Assembly (NCBI RefSeq): GCF_000003815.2
Contig: NC_049995.1
Location: 2,906,788 to 2,970,787 of the forward strand
Direction of reading: 5' to 3'
DNA: 64,000 nt
DNA from: Branchiostoma floridae
Lineage: Eukaryota; Chordata; Leptocardii; Amphioxiformes; Branchiostomatidae
The notes under the pieces were generated by a model. That model ran no database searches and was not told the origin of the DNA. It was given only the letters and a program-made list of their open reading frames with translations. Positions 45,151-57,400 of this stretch are shown one piece after another; positions within the stretch are counted from its first letter, which is position 1; every line of letters starts with the position of its first letter. The position numbers and the translations under genes were made by a program.

Positions 45151-46984
45151 GTAATAAACCAATTTCAGTACAAGAAATGTAAGGCGTGCAGGCAGTTTTT
45201 TGAGATGAAAACGCCCCATTTGACGAAATTGATGACAATTGCAAGGAACAGGCCTTTTCATGTTAGAATATTCGCAGTTGAAAACCCTTTTGTGAGACAA
45301 TGTAATATACCTTTTTGTATACTTACAATGTACTTAGCTCATGACTTTCAAATTTGGTTAGTTTTTGCTGCTTTTTGACTGTATAGAAGTAAAATATGTC
45401 AAGTGGTACTGGATATCCGGATAATCTGCTTGCAATGGTGTGATGCAATCATTAACCTACATTTGTAATTTGTGGTTTTGAGTTAAGTAATTGTCAACCA
45501 CAAAGCCTACGTTGTTCATTTGTTTGCTAAGAAAACATTAGGTAGTCTCTTTCAGAGTCTAGTTTTTTAATTAATGCTACATGGTTGGCAGCAATGCCTC
45601 TATCTGTCATCATGATGTTTTCAAGATTTGGTAAAAAGAGAAATTTTTGGTTTGTAAAAGTGAAAACCTTTTTTTAGTCTCAGCTGTTTCAATTCATCAG
45701 TTTGTTGAATGTAATGATGAGGGATTTGTCTGCTGAGGGATTCCTTGTGGCTAGACCGGCAGTACCAGTTTCCTGTCCCAACTAATCAATTGTAATGTGC
45801 TCTGAATCCATATCTGACATCTGATAACCGTAATTTTAACATTATCTGTGCAAAGAGCCTCTGTACATGCAGTAGTGTACATTCTCACAGCTGTCTTCAG
45901 GTTGATTAGAGTATAAAAACGTGTATCATTACTTTCGCCAATTACAAGAAGGTTAATGATATGTTTTTTTGCAGTGTTTATATGTCTGTCTGTCTGTCAC
46001 TTACACTCACTATCCTTTGTTTGATTATACTGCTGCTGGGGTCCCTGACGCAGGGGTAGGCAGCAGTCGGATAGTCTTCACACTGTGGACATGATAACTC
46101 GAGAATGGATGAAATGGATTGTCTGAATATACATGGCAAGATGCGGATGAGACCTCGAATAATGATTACATTTTAGGCCGACTATCCACTTTCAACATTT
46201 AAAAAAGAAATCCTTACCCACAATTTTTGTTATAACTAGTCAAGGTTGACAGATTTTTTTTTTTAAATTTTCCGTCACATGTAGCAAAGTTCCATCATTA
46301 GATGGAAAAACGGACGCTGGCTATAGAGCTCTGTATGTTACGTTCTAGACATGCAATGGTCATGATTTTTGGTCGGTAGGTAGCTAGCGCTGTTGTGGTC
46401 GTGAAGAAGTGATTTAAGTTTTTAATAATTATGTTGTATGTCAGGTTGTCATTTTTTTATGTGTGTACATATTTTCTAGATTTGGTTAACCTGCAGTGCA
46501 TGCATATCATATATCAGAAATGCGACGAATTTTGCCATAACTTCACGGCATAAGGTGCAAAGAGCCATAGGTGACAACAAGCTTGTCAAGGCCATTAATT
46601 AAAACCTTGACGAGTGAAGCATAATGTGTTAATTTTGTAGGTTGTTTGAGGACAACCATTGTTCTCTGACATTAGCGTTTGACATTTGGGTACACCTTTT
46701 GGACAGGTGTCAGATGTCCTACATGCAATCATCCTTTGTGGTAAGACAGATTTATGTCGTGTTGCCCTTTTTTAGGCACAATCTAGACACAGTTTTTCCG
46801 GATATCTGTGAGCCCATAGCTTGTCGCCGACAGCTTTTTTTCAGCATCTAGATGGAACTGCAATATCGCCATAAAGATATGGGCAGAATTTCTCCCGCAA
46901 GGTCCGGAGCACTTGCCCGATAGCTTAGCAGGGGTCCCTGACAACTTCTGCGTGCGAGTAGATGCGTCCAGACTTTGGGAGGGC

Positions 46985-47095
46985 TCATTAGTATATAACG
47001 CGGGCTCATTCGGCTATATAGCTGTTTATGAACAAGCGCCACGGATGTTCCGTAGCCAACATTCCAGATCCCTCCCGACATCTCCACAGATATCG
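46985..47095 (+). promoter_or_regulatory. possible TATA promoter / alternative first exon
   Basis: TATATAACGCGGGC at about 46991 lies in a locally GC-richer block with a GTAAAA possible donor near 47096, inside the large NCOA intron 1 and in the same orientation. No known motif beyond TATA; weak. Confidence 0.2.
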
Positions 47096-49160
47096 GTAAA
47101 AACTGTGTCTAGATTGGGCCTTAGTCTTTATACTTCTAGCCTTTTCTCTACCTTTATTTTACCTTCAGGTAATGGTAACGTAGAGCATGGCGACAGATTT
47201 AACACTTGTTGACCTCCTTTTTTTATTTTCTCATTTTTCATTTCTTTTATCTCTTTGTCCTTCACTAGGTGGCATGGAACATGGTGGCAGGCCCTACTCT
47301 ACTAACTACTAACTACTCTTAATTAGCAACCAGAGTTTCTCTTGGTGGACTACTGACCTCTGAACTGAAACCCCAGAACAATGCTGACACCCCTAACTTC
47401 TGGTTTTTGTTTGCTACAGGCGCATAATGCTGTTTTCTTCTGGGAATTGCCCTTGCTATCCTACTTTACAGAAGTAGCACACTGTATTTATCACCAGAGC
47501 GTCCATGCCAGTTGAGAACTGTAGACTGTATAACTTTAAGCATTGAGATTTATAAGATTATTATATAAATTTTATAAAATGGATGCCTGAACTGTCAAAC
47601 AGTAAGCTGTAACTTAGACGTTGGGAAATTCTTTCATCTTCTGGTTAATAGACGGACCTATTTCTGCGATTCTGCATATGATTCTGTAATTCTGAATAGA
47701 TTTATTGTTATTGTACGCGATACTCTAAGTGCTGGAAATGTGTTCTTAAATGATGGTGTAACAGACGCTAAGCATCTAGCCAGCATAGTTGAATACTGTT
47801 TGAAATATGGAGCTTTTGCACTCTAAAGCAATGCTTGCAATTATGTAAACAGAATCATGTGAATATTTGAATGAGTAGTTTTGATTTTAATATATGCTTT
47901 TAAATGAATTTGTGAAGCAGTGCATGGTTTCACAGGCAAGGAAACCCCCCCTTTATAGCCTCCTGGTATGGTGAAACATCATACAGGGTGCATGTAATGA
48001 TGCTAAGATGTATGTAGCAGTTCAAGGTCTGTGTCACCATATGGAGCACAACTGGGTAGTGATTGATGACTTTTTCAGCATGCCAAGGCCAAAGTTAAGA
48101 ATGTAGGTCTGGTAAACGCTGTCAATTCCATGTTAGCAGGTAGCACTATTCCGTGCTCAAATCATCTGCGTAGAAGTTACTAGAACCTATTGCGTGGTGA
48201 CACCATTTATAATTCGGGCATGTAAGGGTGGAAAAGGGTTACCACAACATGGCAAGTTTAATCATAGTCACTCAAACTCAAAGAATGTCTGAGGTGAAGG
48301 ATTTGTTTTGTGGTTCTAACAAGTCGTTAGTTTATTTATTAAAGTAAGGTCAGGGAAAAATAAATATAAATCCGCTTGATGTACGACTGCAGCTATTTGT
48401 GTATACTAGGTCATCTGGGGACAATCTTAAGACTTATATATAGTTAGGCTGTTAGAAGAAGGATTGCATGGAGATATTTTGTTAACAATGTCCGTGACTT
48501 GCATGTGGCACCTTCAACACTGATGCATGTGTAGAGCCTACTAAAGCATGATTTTCATATGAATAACATTGCCCCAGAGCCCCTAGATCACATTTCATAT
48601 CTGCTGGGTTGATATAATGTACTGCAACATGTGTCTCTTCTTTGTTTAAGGCACATGATTTAGTATGAGATTCTGAGGTACACACTCCCCGCTACTTTTC
48701 CAAAACGCTCTTAGGATTAGCTGTTTTGTAAGTTACCATTTAAAAGCAGTGTCAAACTGTAATTTATAACAATCTGCAACTGGCAATTGTCAATTGTCAA
48801 AGTCCTCCAGCTGAATTGTTGGTAGAATAAAAACATGTTTGACTTGGGAAAACAGCAGTTTTTTGTAAGGTATTATGGATCATAATAGAAAAGATAAAGT
48901 TTCTTTTATACTGTAGTATAGTTAACAATTAAATTAATGTCTTATGAGACCTAGAATTGAAAGTGGGTTGTCTTGAATAAAGATGATTTTAATACCCCCT
49001 TTATACCCTGGGCCAGTTCACACTAAAAAAAAAAAGCAAGCAGATTAAACGTTGAATCTGATAAAACTGCAAGGATCCAGATCATTTTTTTAAAGTGAAA
49101 ACGCTCCAATCAACTTGGATTTTCACCGATCCAGCTCGTTTGCAATCTACCCTTTTGAGG

Positions 49161-49375
49161 TACTGGAAATGCAGAAACTTTCGCGGTGGTTTAATGTTCG
49201 CGTTTTTTGCGGTGGCCGCTTCACCGCAAACTTAAAACCACCACGAACATTCTTCCATGGCAGTAAGAGACTACAGGGCATGGTGCGACCGCGGAATTAA
49301 AACCGCTGTGAAAAATCCTTTTCCCGCTACTGCGAAATTAAAACCCTGCGAACTTAAAATGCATATTACAGTAGT
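49161..49375. mobile_element. ACTGTAAATGCAGAAA element, copy 5 (full)
   Basis: TACTGGAAATGCAGAAACTT to ATGCATATTACAGTA. Interior GGCCGCTTCACCGCAAACTT and GCAGTAAGAGACTACAGGGC match copy 3 closely. Confidence 0.87.
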
Positions 49376-51347
49376 TTGAGACACTTGCAAGCGATCTACT
49401 TGGCTTGAATTGTAAATGTGAATGCAACATGAGGCAGGCATTTCTAGACTATCTTGACAATGTGCTTGTCAAGATATGTTTTGCTTTGTTCATCATACCA
49501 TTGTAACAATAATTATCTTAATGGTTGTGTAGAATTAAGGTGCCAACGCCTTGACTAATAACATGATAGCAGGGTCTGGCATTGGAGCATTGCCATGGCC
49601 ATTGTGGCTACTAGGTGTTTACCTGGTAGCAGAAAGAGCAAGTCATGTTAATTACATTTTCCTCCAGGCGCCACAACTACACTTAGCGCTGAAATTTGGC
49701 GGGGCGAATTATGCTTGTATGTCTGAGATAATAAAAGCCAATTGCAAGCACAAAGAAGAACAATGACACACATAGACTTGAACTTGCTTTTGACCTAAAG
49801 GGAGTGCAGTTGACTTTCATTAGATTTCATTTTTTCATTGTACTTTTTTTTTGTAGTCATCTATAAAGAGGCAGACTGTAGAAGACATTCCTTTTTTTGT
49901 TGTGAACACCATCAATGGCAGACATGCCAAAGGTAATTACAGGTATTTCAAAGATGTATACATCCCTCCCCTATTAGAAAGGCCTGCCCTCTTCTCGCAT
50001 TTCTATCGTTAACACTAGTAGCGAGCACAAAGCAGTTGTCAAGCCTCAAGGTTTGCTTACTCTTACCAAACAAATTCATGCTACCTCTTCATATATCAAC
50101 ACTAGTAAGTATAGAATCATTTTCAATTGTGTCATGTAGCTATGTTACATATTATATTCCAGAGTGGTTTTTTGTTTTTTTTTAGGTCATTCGTTTCATT
50201 TCTAGATATACTAGATACATGTAACTTGTTACTATAATAATAGGCACTTAACGTGACTTTCCTCACTTTTTTCATGTGTAAAGTCGGTACTTGACTTTGG
50301 CTATGGATGTATAATTGATTCTGATAGTTCCAGTAGAATGTTACAGTTGAAGTTTAAGCTATACTTTTGTTTGTTCAAACTTTACCGGATGAATTGGCCC
50401 ATGCAAGTTCCAGCTTGTCACTTTAAACCTTATGTGCTGTGAAGAAATATTTATTAGTAGACATTATTGGGTTAATAGTGTCAGACTGAAAACCTTAAAT
50501 TTGTAGTCATATTTATACCTATTGTAGATTCCTATTACAGACTGAGGAAATTAATATGTCATCTTGGATGTATGTCAGTGTCTCATTTCCAATACCAAGA
50601 TATTTCCTTGATGTTCCTACATACATATTGATTTTTTTGGGTCAAATACAGCTGCACACAGTCAACTTTTAAGTTAAATGTAAAAAAAAAAAATTCATGT
50701 TAGAAGTACTTAGTCTAGTAGGTTGATATCAGATGTTATAGTCTACAATGTACGTTAATGATTGAATGGATAGATTAAAATTATAGATTAAAATTATAAG
50801 ACTGAGGATGTGAAGGCCAACCATCACTTTTTTTGTCAGCTATTAGCAATGTGGCTTTGCTACTGCTATTTCTTTGGATGATTGATTGAATAAACAACAT
50901 CTAAAGGACCTATAAACACAGTTAATATTTTGCTTGTCAAAAATATTGATTTTTATAATTTAAATTTGCGTCAACATCATTGTGGGCAAAACTGCAGACA
51001 GGAACAGTCATCCATCAAATATCAAGTTCAGAATTGAGGGGTTCAAAAGCTTGTTTTTACCCAGAACTAGCGTAGAGTGGGAATCGTTGTCACCAAGTAA
51101 GTACTGTAGGAGCATTCGTATTAGGTAGCTATTAACATTATGCTTACAGCTAGAGCTAGATGTATTTTAGTGTAGCTGCAGCTTTGCTGCGTGCGTGTGA
51201 AGCTGTTATGTTATACTGCAGGGCAGGTACTGTCAACCTGCTATACAGATAAGGATACAGACACAGAATAACATTACCATCTATTAGTTTTCCCCGCACA
51301 AATGAAGAGAGTAGACATTTAACCCTGTTTTGTGGATTGTGTTTCAG

Positions 51348-51442
51348 GATCGCTGATGTGAGAAGAGCGACAAGATGAGCGGACATAGCTCCGAAACAGC
51401 GCCGCTCGGCCGGAAGCGGAAACTCTCCGACTCCCAAGACAA
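51348..51442 (+). CDS. NCOA: NCOA first coding exon
   Basis: Acceptor TTGTGTTTCAG, then 27 bases of UTR with an in-frame stop, ATG at 51375 (ACAAGATGAGC), donor GTAAGT. MSGHSSETAPLGRKRKLSDS resembles the MSG...KRK start of vertebrate SRC proteins. Ends phase 2; the next exon's T completes AAT. Confidence 0.92.
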
Positions 51443-54400
51443 GTAAGTCCCGCATGTTCAGTTGTTCCCTTGCATATCACTTGAATAAAGGTGGGGTCAC
51501 ACGTGCGTATATATTTAAGTCCGTATGAGGCGCGCATGGGAGTATTTACCTCTACCAGGCCCCACAGGTCGCTGGAAAAATAATAGAAATTGGACAAACG
51601 TAAACAGGTAACATGTCAGACGAGTTAGCTGGGTCGCTAACCATACTTCTCGATCAGCTAACTCATCTGGCATGTTATGTATCTACATTTGTCCAATTTG
51701 TACTATTTTTCCCGCGACCTGTGGAGCCTGGTAGAGACTAAGAGTTTCATACGCACCTCAAACAGACTTGAATATATACGCATGTGTGACCCCATCTTTA
51801 TGTAGAGTTGAATATGTCATGATAGAAATTCTAAACTGGCAATGACCTAGCTGCATCCCTGGTCAATCAGAATTTCATGCTTGTTAAAAGATCTGCTCCC
51901 CAGTGTAAGGGCATCTAGTGCCTCCAATTTGGTTATTTTAAGAAAATCCCATCTTGTATGCCATAGCCTATGCCATGACCCATGCTTGGCTAAAAGCCTG
52001 CCATGGAGGTATATACGAGGTAGGAACAGACATTGTCCTCGACTGACATCCAAATGCCTGTGCAGACTAATAGGCTTAACGTATAGTTCAAGGCAGCAGC
52101 ACGGAGATTAAATTTTTGGGTACACGAACCTCAGTTCCTTTTGATGGGAAGCGAAATGGGTTCTCGGATAACATTATGGACCGGCAATCGGCTGACTGCC
52201 CATAGAAATCCTGTTCAATTTGCTAAATCCATCTCAAATCATGGCTCTACCTTTAATTCATAGTGTTCATCTAATGTTGTGTCCTTACAGCTGTAGGTTG
52301 AGGTACTTGTTTTTTTGTCCGCAAGTTTGCAAGTTACAGAAAAAAGACAATCTGTTTGAATAAGTAAATTGCAAAGTTACAAATTTCAAATTCTGGTTTG
52401 GAAACAGCAAGTAGATTTTACATTATGTATGACATCCTTGGATCATGACTACAAATCTAATGCAAGAGCATGAAAAAAGAGACCGTTAACATGGTATCAC
52501 AGCCGACAGTCTTTATTCTTGTGTCCAAGAGGTACAGAAAGTGACACTAGCTTGCAATGGTGTATCACTTACCAGGTAGGTTAGTAACTAGTCATGACAA
52601 GGCTTACCACAAAAGTATCATTTGCTAATTTATTTTATTTATACCAATTTTGTTCAGAACTAGTTTTACTCAAGGCTACCATGCAACATTTTCCCACTAT
52701 CGGTGTTTCCTTGTCATGATCACCATTGGTGGTGGGGAACAGAATTTCTTGTTTTTCTTTCAAGCTAAAAATCAAAGTCTGATGTCACCCATAAGATTTA
52801 TCTGCTTTGGCCTTATATCGACATGTATTTAATAAGTATATATTCAATATTGATGCAGCTTTATTTCCTGTTGAAGCTACTGCTACATCATGCCTATAAC
52901 ATATATCGCTTATGCCATGTGTGCCTTGTACTTAGCATAGATGTCATTGATTGACGTCATACCGGAAAATTGAGCTCTATCCAGTCAGTATTCATGACAA
53001 CTTACGCAAGCATCACTGACACCAATTTGTGTATGATTGCATATGAGGCTTTGAATTTCACTTATTTTTTGCGTAGTAGGATATGTTTGTAGGGGGGTAA
53101 CTCTTTGGATTTAAGTGTGAGGGGCTTTAGTAGTTTATTTGTCTGTGAAATTTGATTTTGTGTTTGAGTTAGCCTTCCTTTCACGTTTCTTTGATATGCA
53201 CAAATATAAATTCATTGTAGTACCACTGTGACAATACAAACGTTAGAATTACCTGACAAATCATATTGAATGCTAGTACATGTATGATGATTTTAAATGT
53301 ATATGACCATTAATTTTATGAAACCTATCCTGTTGCTAAATTTTGTACAGTGTACATCTTATTCAGGGCTGGACAAGTTTTCTTAAATTCACTAGTCCTA
53401 ATCCAAATACATTAAAAATTTACTTGTTCAAATCAACTTTTCACTTGCCCAAAATTTAAATGACTTTTTTTTTCTAATGTGAGAGAGATATTCTAACTTC
53501 TGTTTTGGTGTATCGACCAATGCTTGATGTCATTACTGTTAAAAGCTCCAAGTATATCAAAGTCCCACTCATTGAAAAATCCTACTTGCCTGTTGGGCAA
53601 GTGGGGTATGACATGCGCTTGTCCAATCGTTACTTTCACTTGCAATACACTATGTCGCAATATTTTTTCTGTTATGTTAGATTAGTATACTGTTGTATAC
53701 TGTATAGTTTGCAGTTTGCCATACATTGTACCAGTTAGAATCGTTGCGCAATAAACGTGACTTGACTTGACTTGACTATATCATTGGTATCATGATGTCT
53801 AACCTTCATCCATGCACACATGTACAGTATCAGTATCCTTACAAGTGTCCTCAAACTACCTTGTCAGATTGCCAACCAAAATACAAGTCTTAGAGGTACT
53901 GGAGGAACCATAACAGATGCTAGTATCTTATAAATGTAGGGCTCGAAATTAACAGTGTTAATGTTCCATGGCCAAAATTTGGATGGGGACAACTCAGTCA
54001 GTGTGTGCTTTGGAACAATTTCTGGACATTAAAAAAAAAAATCCCATGTCCAAGGCACGTGTGGTCAATGCTAGCCTTTAACTTGTTATCCAAGTCTCTG
54101 CTACAGGTGATATAAAATGTATAATAATTTTCTTTCCATTATTTTTGCTTCAAATTTCTGTTTATGTTGCAAAGGCAAACTTGTGAAACACATTTTCTGC
54201 TGAAATAGTATAAATGTCATGCCATTCATAGTCCCAGCCATTTTTGTGCCCCCAAGAAAGTATTGGACAAATCAAGCTCAGTTTGGGACAGTTTGAATTT
54301 CTTTCCTAGACACTTTTCAAGTTTTGGGATAGTGGGGAAAAAGTTAATTTCATGGCCTGTGAACATCTGACCATTATAGTTAAAACCCTATCCCAGTGCT

Positions 54401-57400
54401 TGAGTAAATTTTGTACAGTGTATCCTGTTAGTACCCCGATGTCTAATCTACACCCATAACAGTACCGGTGTCCTTATATGCTCTTAGTGTCCTCAAAACA
54501 CCTTGTCAGTGTGCCAAGAAGATGCAATATATTAAGGTCTCATTCCTGCAGTTGGCTGTTCCATTGGATAAGGTGCTAAAGTATGAACTTTAACCTTTTA
54601 TACCTGCAAATCGGTAAAAGATGCACTATATCATAGTATATGTGAAGATGTTTTCCTTTCTATCATAAGCACAGTTGTTCGTTAGGCTATAAAAATATAC
54701 CATCCCAGTCTAACGGATATGACAATAGTCAGCCAATTTCAAACCGCAAGTACCCACTAGAGGCCCGTTTGAGTGGACAAAGGCCTGACCACAGCGAGGA
54801 TAAAGAGTACACGTCTGACCATCGCTCGCATTACGAAACTTTCCGACATAATGACAGTAATACACAAGCTTTCATCGAAAGTCCTTTTCATATCAGGTGG
54901 GGGTGATGAAAGGGGGTTTATCATCCAACTTAACACATACTTTTGACATCCAATCATTTTTTGGCATGGACTCTTTTGGAGTATACACACTCCGGAGTGA
55001 TACAGGAATGAGACCTCAAGTAGCCGCAGTACAGAAAAAAAGGCGAAAAACGTTCTTGGTGGATACATAGTCTGTTTTGCACATGGTGTATATTTGACAG
55101 ATGTCATTCAATCCCATTTGTATAATAATTATGGCTATCCTATTGTTACGACATGATGTCAGAAATAGATGGGCCATGAAGCTGTTTTCTTAAAAATAGT
55201 AAATAGAAGATTAGATTATCCTTAACTCTTACAGGGTATGCATGCGTTGGCAGTGTTCAATCTTGAGTTTGTAAAAATCTCTACATAATTTAGATGCTGT
55301 AGAATTCTGTAAAACTGAAGATATGGAGCAAATCATCAGCCTATAATTATGAATTTTTAATGACTTATGATTATTCTGATGGTAAAACGATTTGGTGACC
55401 TTCACTTTAGTTTAGATATTGATCAAAGATGCAGTGCCAAGGACTCTTTGTTTGTATAGTAAAAAAAAAAAAGGTGAAGTAATTATGTAGTAAAGTCCCA
55501 GTGGATATTTAGCAACAGGTGACTACTGTCAATGGTGTTTCTTTTTTGTACCTGGTGACAGTAGTTAGCAAGCATCATGTCATGCGTATATAATACATTA
55601 ATAGCTTAGCTATACAGATTGTATCTCGTTTATGGTGATGTTCGCTGCATAAATCTTAACCACACCCACAGCATTGCAATACCTGCAACCTACAATTGTC
55701 AGAGACTAATTTTTTGAGATCAATCATTCAATGAAAAAAATATTCAGCCAGTGGTTGACGAGCATCATGTCATGCACATGTAATATATTAATAGCTTAGC
55801 TATACAGATTGTATCTCGTTTATGGTGATGTTCGCTACATAAATCTTACCCACGCCCACAGCATTACAATACCTGCAACCTACGGTTGGCAGACTATTTT
55901 TTTGAGATCAAAGAAAAGATATTCAAACAACTTTGCATACACAATCATGAACCTCTAGGCCTGGAAAGTTAACCACATGTTGCATGTAGATAGCAAATGT
56001 CCTGACTGATTTAGAAGGTAAACTTAAGGTAACTAGAAGTAAGGGAATACACATACAGTAAAAATTCTGAAATAAACACATGACAGAATAAGTCATGTAT
56101 TGCATTGCTTGCTCCCTGGCTGCAAAGAGAGAGTATAGTTGGCCCACCCAATAACAAATTGTACCACCCCAGTTTTATACATTTGATATATAGTCAAGGC
56201 ACAAATGTGCAAGCTGTGGAAGACCAGATTGTCTTAGGTTTGATCCACTTTTGCCAGGATGGACACTTCTCTTTTTGATGCGTGCAGTGGGTTCTTTAAC
56301 GTGCTTGAGATGTGGCTCTCCTCACACATTGGACTTTCAGAAGAATGTCTCTAACTGAAGCCAGATACATTTTATGGACCCAGTTTCACTTAAGTTAAGT
56401 GAAGAAATAGGAGTAAAGTGGCTTTCCCTGCAGCAAAACAGCTAGGGATTTGAACCTAGTCCCCTTGAATTTGGATTCTTAGTCAACAACCTTGTAACCA
56501 CAAGACCACTTAACAGGATTGAACACGTTGGGGCAAGTACATATATGAAATCTACTTGCCCGAAGTAACATTTTGCTTGCCCAAAATTTAAAAAAAAAAG
56601 TATTTTTCTTAAAGTTTGTATTTCCAATTCTAGGAATGAAATTATTTTACTATTGGCACTTTTTTTCTGTGCTGACCAATACTTAATGCCATGACTGTAA
56701 AAAGTATAAAGTACATGCACATGTATATCAAAATCCTGCTCGTCAAAATATCTTACTTCCCCGTAGGACATGCACTTGCCCGATGGCACTACTAACTTTG
56801 CTTGAATCACTATCAGTTTGACCATTCATTGTCTATTTTCCCGTCCAGTGCTGTAATGAGCAAATGTGTCCAGGAGAAGAAAAGACGGGAGCAGGAGAAG
56901 ATGTACATCGAGGAGCTGGCCGAACTCATCTCCTCCAACATGGAGAACCTCATGACCATCAAGGCAGACAAGTGTGCCATTCTACAGGAGGCCGTCAAAC
57001 AGATTAAGGCGCTACGGCACCAAGGTAGGACCGTATCTCTGACCGTCTTAATCATGAAAGTACAGATGAATTAGGTACAGACCAAGTCTCCACGGCACCA
57101 AGGTACATGTAGGACTGTTTCTCTGACCTTCTTGATATTATAAATAGATAAATATAATCATGAGAGAACAGATAAATTAGGTACAGGTCAAAACAAGTCC
57201 TTTTTAACCTCCTTGGTCAAACAGACCAAGGCTCTATGGCACCAAGCTAGGACCGTTTCTCTGACCGTCCTCCTTCCAATGCTCAATTAAATAGTAGAAA
57301 CTCTGGAGAAACAGTGAAGAAACACACCCTGCAAAAGAGGAGATATCTCCTGTGTGTATTTTCTTCCCTTTTTTCCCTAGTCAGAGGGTTCCTCATGTTT

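Larger units (their letters stand above)
34658..51347. other. probable NCOA intron 1
   Basis: About 16.7 kb of AT-rich sequence with dispersed elements (listed) and no recognisable coding exon. Open frames here are short and compositionally random. Confidence 0.5.

Noticed and set aside
54757-55107. 116-codon minus-strand frame
   Set aside because: No recognisable motif, no splice context and no second support; left unannotated as a gene.
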